Below, piece by piece: positions 1-4,565 of a DNA stretch of 5,261 nucleotides. Position 1 is the first letter of the stretch. Every line of letters begins with the position of its first letter. The notes below the pieces were generated by a model. The model was not told the DNA's origin. It ran no database searches and saw only the letters and a program-made list of their open reading frames with translations. Source of the stretch: Ruminococcaceae bacterium UBA6364 (GTDB lineage: Bacteria; Bacillota; Clostridia; Oscillospirales; Acutalibacteraceae); assembly GCA_002440045.1 (NCBI GenBank), contig DJRI01000073.1, forward strand, positions 5,933 to 11,193. Direction: 5' to 3'. Both the position numbers and the translations under genes were made by a program.

Positions 1-64
1 GGCAACGCCGTTTTCCTTAATATTTCCGCACAACGTGCGGATTATAATTCGCGGCGCAGCCGCG
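1..64 (+). repeat. Repeat module A, hairpin part
   Basis: This non-coding stretch lies 3' of the minus-strand cysteine hydrolase gene. It has a hairpin (CCGCAC 26-31, loop AAC, GTGCGG 35-40), then an ATTATAATT core (41-49), then a GC hairpin (CGCGGC 50-55 / GCCGCG 59-64). The same order recurs at 895-942, and the first hairpin with its core recurs at 803-826. It is directly followed by the heptad array at 65-120. No protein is evident. The first 20 bases show nothing I can identify. Confidence 0.6.
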
Positions 65-120
65 CGCTAAAAGCTAACAGCTGATAGCTAACAGCTGATA
101 GCTAACGGCTAATAGCTAAC
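65..120 (+). repeat. Heptanucleotide tandem array, 8 units (module A)
   Basis: There are eight consecutive 7-base units with consensus NGCTRAN: CGCTAAA, AGCTAAC, AGCTGAT, AGCTAAC, AGCTGAT, AGCTAAC, GGCTAAT, AGCTAAC. Units 2-5 form a 14-base repeat present twice. The array ends 10 bases from the stop codon of the minus-strand cysteine hydrolase gene (stop 131-133). There are no unique spacers, so it is not a CRISPR array. It resembles in style the short tandemly repeated repetitive (STRR) heptamers known from cyanobacteria, although the unit sequence is its own. Function is unknown. Confidence 0.85.
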
Positions 121-130
121 AGCGGCTCTT

Positions 131-649
131 TCATATAATTTCAATCTGGCACATTTTCATGGTCGTGATTGCCGCATTGTGGCTTTCTGGCGTTACGCCG
201 GCGCAACACGAAGCGTCTACGGCGATGTCGGTTTCGGGATAATTCGCTTTTAAAGCCAAGGCGTTTGACACAACGCAAATATCCGTACAAAGACCGACAA
301 GCTCGATATAATCATAATTAAGACCGCGAATAATTTCGGGAAGTGCGGTGCTTCCGAAAGTAAGCTTATTTAAAGTCATAAAATGACCTCTTTTTGTGAG
401 CGCCGAAAGAACCTCATCATTAATTTTGTGCCCGTTTGTGTCAACGATACAATGCGGAACGGGAAGATGCCGTCCCTCGCGGGTTTCAAGATAATTATTA
501 AAATGTGTGTCCCGCGTTGCAATAATGTCGCCGTCCCAAGCGTTAATTTTTGCAACGACGTTCGGCACAATCGAAACAGCATCCGCAGTACCGAGCGAGC
601 CGTCAATAAAATCGTTCTGCATATCAACAACTACTAAAAGTTTTTTCAT
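131..649 (-). CDS. Isochorismatase/nicotinamidase-family cysteine hydrolase
   Basis: This is a 172-residue cytoplasmic hydrolase of the isochorismatase-like superfamily, which includes nicotinamidase PncA, N-carbamoylsarcosine amidase and related amidases. The expected catalytic triad is visible: Asp9 in the opening VVVDMQNDF motif, Lys95 in LNKLTFGS, and Cys125 in GLCTDICVVSNAL. The Asp47-x-His49 pair (TRDTHF) and His66 match the usual PncA metal ligands, and this argues for a nicotinamidase-type enzyme, which would turn nicotinamide into nicotinate for NAD salvage. It is somewhat shorter than typical PncA (about 185-215 residues), so the exact substrate is uncertain. The ATG start has an AAGGAG ribosome binding site 10 bases upstream (minus strand, 665-660). 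The gene is flanked by repeat arrays on both sides and has no obvious operon partner here. I see no convincing promoter or terminator. The family call is firm; nicotinamide as substrate is inference. Confidence 0.9.
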   Translation of the reverse strand: MKKLLVVVDMQNDFIDGSLGTADAVSIVPNVVAKINAWDGDIIATRDTHFNNYLETREGRHLPVPHCIVDTNGHKINDEVLSALTKRGHFMTLNKLTFGSTALPEIIRGLNYDYIELVGLCTDICVVSNALALKANYPETDIAVDASCCAGVTPESHNAAITTMKMCQIEII

Positions 650-687
650 TTTTTATATTCTCCTTTTTCCAACGCGCTTTAGGCGGC

Positions 688-748
688 TATAATCGCGGCT
701 CCCCTGCGCTGACAGCTGACAGCTGACAGCAGACAGCTACAGGCTACC
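688..748 (+). repeat. Repeat module D (degenerate) with 6-unit heptad array
   Basis: A partial module core (TATAATCGCGGC from 688, then TGCG) runs into heptads from 707: CGCTGAC, AGCTGAC, AGCTGAC, AGCAGAC, AGCTACA, GGCTACC. It lacks the CCGC hairpin seen in modules A, B and C. It lies just upstream of the cysteine hydrolase gene. The TATAAT at 688-693 reads as a -10 box on the plus strand, but I see no gene for it, so it is better explained as part of the repeat. Confidence 0.65.
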
Positions 749-773
749 CCGTAGGGGCGGTTGTTGCCGCCCG
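744..773. repeat. GC-rich hairpin pair following module D
   Basis: Two small inverted repeats compete here. CCCC (747-750) can pair with GGGG (754-757), or GGGCGG (755-760) can pair with CCGCCC (767-772) around the loop TTGTTG. The right arm opens the direct repeat at 765-806. No run of T follows it on either strand, so it does not look like an intrinsic terminator. Confidence 0.5.
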
Positions 774-806
774 CCAAAATGCGTAGCATTTCCTATATTT
801 TTCCGC
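765..806 (+). repeat. Direct repeat of about 42 bp, copy 1
   Basis: This copy starts TGCCGCCCGCCAAAATGCG and ends TTTTTCCGC. It matches 866-908 at every base apart from one missing T. It contains the inverted repeat AAATGC-GTA-GCATTT, and its end is the left arm of the module B hairpin. Confidence 0.9.
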
Positions 807-867
807 ACAACGTGCGGATTATAATCACTTATTACCTCTTACATCTTACCTATTACTTCAACCTCTG
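803..867 (+). repeat. Repeat module B with a second heptad family
   Basis: The hairpin CCGCAC (803-808) / GTGCGG (812-817) has the same sequence as in module A and is followed by the palindrome GATTATAATC (817-826). The GC hairpin and the AGCT-type units are absent here. Instead a different 7-base series starts at 826: CACTTAT, TACCTCT, TACATCT, TACCTAT, TACTTCA, ACCTCTG. The period is conserved while the unit sequence has changed. Function is unknown. Confidence 0.65.
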
Positions 868-908
868 CCGCCCGCCAAAATGCGTAGCATTTTCCTATAT
901 TTTTCCGC
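866..908 (+). repeat. Direct repeat of about 43 bp, copy 2
   Basis: This is the second copy of the 765-806 repeat, with one extra T (CATTTTCC against CATTTCC). It carries the longer inverted repeat AAAATGC-GTA-GCATTTT (877-893). The copies start 101 bases apart, which suggests a local segmental duplication of the module. Confidence 0.9.
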
Positions 909-998
909 GCCCGACGCGGATTATAATCGCTGCGTAGCCGCATGCTGACAGCTAAAAGCTAATAGCTAATGGCTAACAGCTAACGGCTAAAAGCTCAC
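905..998 (+). repeat. Repeat module C with 8-unit heptad array
   Basis: It holds a hairpin CCGCG (905-909) / CGCGG (915-919), a GATTATAATC palindrome (919-928), a small hairpin TGCG (931-934) / CGCA (939-942), then eight heptads from 943: TGCTGAC, AGCTAAA, AGCTAAT, AGCTAAT, GGCTAAC, AGCTAAC, GGCTAAA, AGCTCAC. Compared with modules A and B the hairpin carries a paired A-T to G-C change, so the stem is kept. The last two heptads overlap the 3' end of the minus-strand GH18 gene, whose TAG stop is at 987-989. Confidence 0.8.
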
Positions 999-2963
999 AA
1001 CATATCTGTCGATTGCGTTTTTAATGCCCGCGGCAACGCTGTTGGGGTCGTCGGGCAATTTGTCGCAGCCGATGCGGAAAGTCATAACGCCGCCCGCACC
1101 CGCAAAGAGTGCATACGCCGTTTTGTCGCCCGCAAGCGCCGGAGAGCAAAATGTTCCGTCATAAATCTGGTCGGAATCCTGAACGTTATAATACTTGCTG
1201 TCCCAATAATTTGCGTTTTCAAGATTGCGCCAAACAGCCCAATAAGCACTGCCGTTCACGGGTCTGCCGTAAATCGCGATACCGATATTTATTTTTTTAA
1301 TATCCGCACCGTTCTTAACAAAATCCCTAAGCCCCTCTTCAGCCTGCAAAAACGAGCTTTGATACCCTTCTTCGTCGTGTCCGTCGTATGCCATAAACTG
1401 AATTTGGTCTATGCAGTCAAACGTCTCTTTTGAAAGTCCGAGCGACCACGCCGACAGAGCCGCCGAAATTATCGAATCACTTTTATAAGCCTTTAAATCG
1501 CGGTTAAGCTTTTGAATAAAGCTGTCAAAAACTTTCCAGTCGTCGGCGCTTGCAGGGTATTCCCAGTCGATGTCAACACCGTCAAAGCCGTATTTTTTCG
1601 TCATATCGACAATTTGGTCGGCAACGCTTTCCCAATGCTTTGCCATATATGTGTTAACGCCGTTGTGACCGTCGCCCCACGCGCCGTCGGCAAGCGCGGT
1701 AACGATAAGCTTGACTTTATGATTTTTGTTGCTTCGCAGTGAAATAACCTCTTTTAGTGCGGCAATTTCTTTTGCAAAATTTTCTTCGCCCGCTTCACCG
1801 AAGTTCATTATGCCGTTTTCATCCCAATGCACGGCGGCAAAAACTATGACCGTGCTGTATATATCATAAAAACGCGCGTAGCTCTTTGCATATTCACTGC
1901 CCTTTTTGAGGATTTCGGAGGGCACGTCGCCGTCAAGCCGCTGATATGTCGCGACCTCAAAATCCGTTACGTCGCGTTTTTCTTCGTTATAAAGAGCGAG
2001 CGATTTAATTTTTACAGGCTCTTTATCGTTTTTAAATTTATCAATTGAAAGGCGCACTCTGCCGGTTGTTACGCTGTCAAAGCTTAAAAGTCTTAAAGAC
2101 TCTATTTTTTCGCTTCTGTAAACCGTGACCCATTCGCCGCCGACAAACGCCTGAAGTCTGAAATAGCAAACGCCGCTGCCCTCTTCATCAATTATCGCCG
2201 TGTTAAATGTGCTCGTCTTTTCAAGCTTAAATTCGGCAACGGCGTTATTCGTTGCTTTAACGCCCTCTGCCGGGTTATAAAACGGGGATTGCGCGGTCCA
2301 ACAGCCCTCGCCGAGAAGATTTGCGGCGTCGGGAGTTTCGTTTTTTGCAAGACTTTCAAAGGTTACGCTTGCGCCCTCAAAAAGATTTTTTGAAGAAAGC
2401 ACGGGAGGAATAAGCCCCGAATTTTCTTTTGAAATTTTTAAAGATGAAACTGCTGACATTGAAAACACCACCGAACAAACAATTATTATCGAAATAACCG
2501 CACGAACAGCCTTTTTTCCCGATTCGCAAAATGCAAGCACAAGCCCAAAGCCGCCTGCAAGCGCGGGATAAAGAATATTGAGCGACTTAAATCCGTTTAA
2601 AAAATTCGCCGAAGTAACATTACCCGAAATGCCGAACACGAGCACAAACGTATAAATAAACATTATAATTCCGAGGACAGCCGAAACACCGTGAGCGGCG
2701 TTAAACGCCCTTGCGCCTTTATGGGCGTTCTTTTTTTCGCCCGAAACGGCAGAAAAAACAAGATATGCAAAATCAAACGCCGTAAGCACACCTATAACGA
2801 CGAAAAACGCCGTTACGACCGCTTTGCCGTAAAGCACATTTATCCAGGAATAAAGCCCCAAAGCGCCTTTTAAAAACGAGAGAGAAAACACGTTTAAAAG
2901 GAAGAACACATAAGACCATATGCGGCTGTTAAAGGAGTCAAATATCTTTTTTATAAATTTCAA
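987..2963 (-). CDS. Membrane-anchored GH18 glycoside hydrolase (chitinase-like) with F5/8-type domain
   Basis: This 658-residue protein probably cleaves beta-1,4-linked N-acetylglucosamine-containing glycans at the cell surface. The first 175 residues hold about five membrane segments (roughly 15-36, 48-72, 93-113, 128-147, 152-173). Basic loops at 76-85 and 148-154 predict the N-terminus inside and the C-terminal part outside. Residues about 195-326 look like a discoidin/CBM32-type beta-sandwich. Residues about 335-655 are a GH18 barrel: the signature DGVDIDWEYP (461-470) has Asp461, Asp464, Asp466 and the acid Glu468, and QFMAYD (522-527) is the substrate-binding motif. The usual Trp near the C-terminal end of the barrel (GGVM-x-W) appears as Phe629. 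The start is TTG, with AAAGGGG 10 bases upstream; the next in-frame Met is residue 101. The last three codons and the stop lie in a heptad repeat. The GH18 fold is certain; chitin, peptidoglycan or glycoprotein N-glycan as substrate cannot be told apart. Confidence 0.92.
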   Translation of the reverse strand: MKFIKKIFDSFNSRIWSYVFFLLNVFSLSFLKGALGLYSWINVLYGKAVVTAFFVVIGVLTAFDFAYLVFSAVSGEKKNAHKGARAFNAAHGVSAVLGIIMFIYTFVLVFGISGNVTSANFLNGFKSLNILYPALAGGFGLVLAFCESGKKAVRAVISIIIVCSVVFSMSAVSSLKISKENSGLIPPVLSSKNLFEGASVTFESLAKNETPDAANLLGEGCWTAQSPFYNPAEGVKATNNAVAEFKLEKTSTFNTAIIDEEGSGVCYFRLQAFVGGEWVTVYRSEKIESLRLLSFDSVTTGRVRLSIDKFKNDKEPVKIKSLALYNEEKRDVTDFEVATYQRLDGDVPSEILKKGSEYAKSYARFYDIYSTVIVFAAVHWDENGIMNFGEAGEENFAKEIAALKEVISLRSNKNHKVKLIVTALADGAWGDGHNGVNTYMAKHWESVADQIVDMTKKYGFDGVDIDWEYPASADDWKVFDSFIQKLNRDLKAYKSDSIISAALSAWSLGLSKETFDCIDQIQFMAYDGHDEEGYQSSFLQAEEGLRDFVKNGADIKKINIGIAIYGRPVNGSAYWAVWRNLENANYWDSKYYNVQDSDQIYDGTFCSPALAGDKTAYALFAGAGGVMTFRIGCDKLPDDPNSVAAGIKNAIDRYVVSF

Positions 2964-2995
2964 AGCGCCCCATCCCCTTTGTATGTTGTGGTTTG

Positions 2996-3024
2996 ATTAT
3001 AGCAAACCCGCCCTAAAAAAGCAA
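2996..3024 (-). promoter_or_regulatory. Sigma-A promoter of the GH18 gene
   Basis: Reading the minus strand, TTGCTT (3024-3019) and TATAAT (3001-2996) are separated by exactly 17 bases, and TGC precedes the -10 box, giving an extended -10. Transcription would start near 2990, leaving a leader of about 27 bases that includes the ribosome binding site. The -10 box is flanked by the inverted repeat GGTTTG (2990-2995) / CAAACC (3003-3008), a possible operator. Confidence 0.75.
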
Positions 3025-3038
3025 CACCGAAAGAACGG

Positions 3039-3098
3039 TCGGACACGGCACGGTTTTAAAATGCCGCGCTTTCGTATTACAAAAAGAAAGCCGTCCGA
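3039..3098 (+). other. Possible three-way-junction RNA structure
   Basis: Three nested perfect helices close on one junction: TCGGAC (3039-3044) with GTCCGA (3093-3098), CGGCA (3046-3050) with TGCCG (3062-3066), and GCTTTC (3068-3073) with GAAAGC (3086-3091). The linkers are single bases (3045, 3067, 3092). It lies between the divergent promoters, outside both expected transcripts. I do not recognise a known RNA family, and the strand is not determined. It may be chance pairing. Confidence 0.3.
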
Positions 3099-3206
3099 AA
3101 GCAGGTGAAAACAAAGCTTTTTCGGCATATTGCTTTAGCATTCTCGGTAACTTCCGATTAATTAAAAAGCCGTTACTTTATGCCTATAGATTTTTTCTTA
3201 ATATTG

Positions 3207-3215
3207 TGTTACAAT
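3207..3215 (+). promoter_or_regulatory. Extended -10 promoter of the riboswitch operon
   Basis: TGTTACAAT is an extended -10 element (TG-N-TACAAT). No good -35 hexamer is seen at the expected 16-18 base spacing, which fits an extended -10 promoter. Transcription would begin about 3222, exactly at the 5' edge of the riboswitch aptamer. That position is the main support for the call. Confidence 0.65.
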
Positions 3216-3222
3216 TACCCTC

Positions 3223-3390
3223 GCGATTAGGGGAAACCGGTGAAAATCCGGTACGGGCCCGCCGCCGTGATGCACGTTAAGACGTCAGTCTAAAATTTTT
3301 GCCTATTCCGCTGCCGCAAAGCGGAAGACACAGCCATTGGGTTCCCCCGAGAAGGCGGCAAAAATGTGCAGAGTCGAAATACCCGTTCGC
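3223..3390 (+). ncRNA. Cobalamin (B12) riboswitch aptamer
   Basis: The conserved core is nearly canonical: AGGGGAA, then GGTGAAAATCC (3239-3249), then ACGGGCCCGCCGCCGTGA (3253-3270). Downstream are the B12-box-like GCCATTGGG...GAAGGC (3333-3356) and AGTCGAAATACCCG (3372-3385). Supporting helices are GCGA (3223-3226) with TCGC (3387-3390), ACGT (3274-3277) with ACGT (3282-3285), ATTTTTGCC (3295-3303) with GGCAAAAAT (3357-3365), and TTCCGCT (3306-3312) with AGCGGAA (3320-3326). The family binds adenosyl- or other cobalamins and usually switches downstream genes off. Which cobalamin form it prefers cannot be read here. It controls the lipoprotein and S-component operon that follows. Confidence 0.95.
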
Positions 3391-3394
3391 AAAA

Positions 3395-3469
3395 AATCCG
3401 TTTTCGCGAGAATATCCGCATTGCGAGCGCCGATGTAAACCGAGAGTTTAAAACGGATTAATATTTTTT
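3395..3469 (+). terminator. Riboswitch expression platform, terminator-like
   Basis: AATCCGTTTT (3395-3404) pairs perfectly over 10 bases with AAAACGGATT (3450-3459). The right arm is followed by AATATTTTTT, and then at once by the AGGAG ribosome binding site (3470-3474). The A-run before the left arm can also pair with the T-run. This suggests premature termination when B12 is bound. The enclosed loop is long (45 bases) and may fold internally, and the helix is AT-rich, so a translational mechanism is not excluded. Confidence 0.55.
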
Positions 3470-3482
3470 AGGAGAAATGATT

Positions 3483-3950
3483 ATGACTCAGAAAAACAAA
3501 CTCAACCGTTTGTTGTCCTGCGTGCTTTCATTCGTGCTTGTTGCGGCTCTTGCACTTTCTTTGACGGCATGCTCTTCAACACCCGCAAACGAAACCACCG
3601 CACCCGTACCCACAGAAAGCGCCCAAAACACTGCGGCGGCTTCGGAAGTAGGCGAAGGCGCACACTCTTTCACCTTTACTGCAACAGACCTTGACGGCAA
3701 AAAAACAGTTTTCGCCGTTAAAACCGATGAAGCAACAGTCGGCGCGGCTCTTGTTAAGCTCGGAATTATTGCAGGCGACGAAAGCCAGTACGGCCTTTAT
3801 GTTAAAACCGTAAACGGCGTTACGCTCGACTATGATAAAGACGGCGCATATTGGGCATTTTATGTAAACGACGCCTATGCCGAAAAGGGCGTTGACTCAA
3901 CCGATATTGTTGACGGCGCTTCTTATGCCTTCACCGCAACCAAGGGTTGA
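3483..3950 (+). CDS. DUF4430 (transcobalamin C-terminal-like) lipoprotein, probable corrinoid-binding
   Basis: From the preferred start this is a 155-residue secreted lipoprotein. Residues 1-30 are a lipoprotein signal with a basic start (KNKLNR), a hydrophobic core and lipobox LTAC, so Cys30 would be lipidated and the protein tethered outside the membrane. Residues 31-60 are a Ser/Thr/Ala/Pro-rich linker. Residues about 61-155 form a DUF4430 domain, including TVGAALVKLGI, YWAFYVND (123-130) and the closing DGASYAF. DUF4430 is related to the C-terminal domain of transcobalamin and intrinsic factor, which contacts B12. With a B12 riboswitch in front, cobalamin or a corrinoid is the likely ligand; this is inference. 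I chose ATG 3483 over ATG 3477 because AGGAG (3470-3474) is 8 bases from the former and only 2 from the latter. The gene overlaps the next one by 4 bases. Confidence 0.88.
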   Translation: MTQKNKLNRLLSCVLSFVLVAALALSLTACSSTPANETTAPVPTESAQNTAAASEVGEGAHSFTFTATDLDGKKTVFAVKTDEATVGAALVKLGIIAGDESQYGLYVKTVNGVTLDYDKDGAYWAFYVNDAYAEKGVDSTDIVDGASYAFTATKG

Positions 3951-4459
3951 AACTGAATATTAAAGAGGCTGTTTTGTTTGCGCTGCTCGGCGCTTTGATG
4001 CTTGTGTCAAAGCTCGCGCTTGAGTTTTTGCCGAATGTGCATATGCTTGCCGCGCTTACAATAGCCTATACGGTCGTATTTCGGAAAAAAGCGTTATACC
4101 CCATATACGTCTATGTGCTTTTAAACGGCATTGTCGCGGGCTTCAGCCTGTGGTGGATTCCGCACCTTTATCTTTGGACGGTTTTGTGGGGCGTAACCAT
4201 GCTTTTGCCGAAGAATATGAAGCCGAAAATTGCCGCGCCCGTTTATATGGTCACGGCGGCTCTTCACGGATTTCTTTTCGGCACGATGTACGCGCCGGCG
4301 CAGGCGATAATGTTCGGGCTTGACTTTAAAGCCACAATATCGTGGATAATAGCCGGCTTGCCGTGGGACGCGATTCACGGGGTAAGCAACTTTTTTATGG
4401 CTATTCTTGTTTTGCCGATTGTAAAAACAATCAGGCTCGCACAAAAAGGCATTCGCTGA
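3947..4459 (+). CDS. ECF-transporter S-component-like membrane protein, probable corrinoid uptake
   Basis: This 170-residue, very hydrophobic protein has about six membrane segments (roughly 5-26, 32-45, 50-68, 72-87, 95-115, 130-160), the size and layout of an energy-coupling-factor S component, the substrate-binding subunit of ECF vitamin transporters. I recognise it as like the small ECF S-component-like proteins of clostridia, with landmarks FALLGALM, the KKALYPIY loop, LHGFLFGTMYAPAQA and IAGLPWDAIHGVSNFF. There is no clear signal peptide. The start is TTG, overlapping the TGA of the lipoprotein gene (TTGA), which implies translational coupling. AAGGG sits directly against that TTG, so CTG 3953 (6 bases away) is a less likely alternative. 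No EcfA or EcfT genes are present, so a shared energising module is expected. B12 or a precursor as substrate is inferred from the riboswitch and partner gene; it is not one of the well-known B12 S components BtuM or CbrT that I can name. Confidence 0.85.
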   Translation: MKLNIKEAVLFALLGALMLVSKLALEFLPNVHMLAALTIAYTVVFRKKALYPIYVYVLLNGIVAGFSLWWIPHLYLWTVLWGVTMLLPKNMKPKIAAPVYMVTAALHGFLFGTMYAPAQAIMFGLDFKATISWIIAGLPWDAIHGVSNFFMAILVLPIVKTIRLAQKGIR

Positions 4460-4472
4460 ATAAAACGGCACA

Positions 4473-4518
4473 GGGCGGAAAAAAGTCTTTTCAGGACTTT
4501 TTCCGCCCGTTATTTTTT
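4473..4518 (+). terminator. Intrinsic terminator of the B12-regulated operon
   Basis: GGGCGGAAAAAAGTC (4473-4487) pairs with GACTTTTTCCGCCC (4495-4508) around a 7-base loop, with one bulged A, followed by TTATTTTTT (4510-4518). It begins 14 bases after the S-component stop codon, so the operon is just the two genes. It also separates them from the ZIP gene. Confidence 0.92.
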
Positions 4519-4537
4519 CACGTTCAAAACGCTTTGC

Positions 4538-4565
4538 TCATAGTATACTCAAGGTGATACTATGA
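4538..4565. promoter_or_regulatory. 9-bp inverted repeat over the ZIP ribosome binding site and start codon
   Basis: TCATAGTAT (4538-4546) is the exact reverse complement of ATACTATGA (4557-4565), with a 10-base spacer holding AAGGTG of the ribosome binding site. The right arm includes the ATG. It could be a repressor operator or an mRNA hairpin that hides the start. I do not match it to a known Fur, Zur, MntR or NikR box. Confidence 0.45.

Noticed and set aside
65..120. CRISPR-like repetition in the heptad arrays
   Set aside because: Units are 7 bases and contiguous, with no unique spacers of 25-40 bases and no cas genes.
688..693. TATAAT on the plus strand as a promoter
   Set aside because: It belongs to the recurring ATAATC core of the repeat modules and no plus-strand gene follows.
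2938..2973. Minus-strand ATG at 2973 opening an 11-codon frame across the GH18 start
   Set aside because: It is out of frame with GH18 and touches the AAAGGGG site with no spacing. The TTG at 2963 is spaced properly and opens the full conserved frame.
3039..3098. Hammerhead ribozyme or purine-type riboswitch
   Set aside because: The junction linkers are single bases, so the conserved CUGANGA and GAAA core or the long purine-riboswitch junction strands cannot be present.
3477..3482. ATG at 3477 as start of the lipoprotein
   Set aside because: It is only 2 bases from AGGAG (3470-3474); ATG 3483 has the normal 8-base spacing. The difference is two residues.
4121..4471. Antisense open frames over the S component and ZIP genes, and plus-strand frames over the GH18 gene
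   Set aside because: They have no ribosome binding sites or recognisable domains and lie opposite genes with clear family motifs, so they are shadows.
4544..4549. TATACT as -10 promoter of the ZIP gene
   Set aside because: Its start point would fall near 4556, inside the strong ribosome binding site, and no good -35 is present at 16-18 bases.
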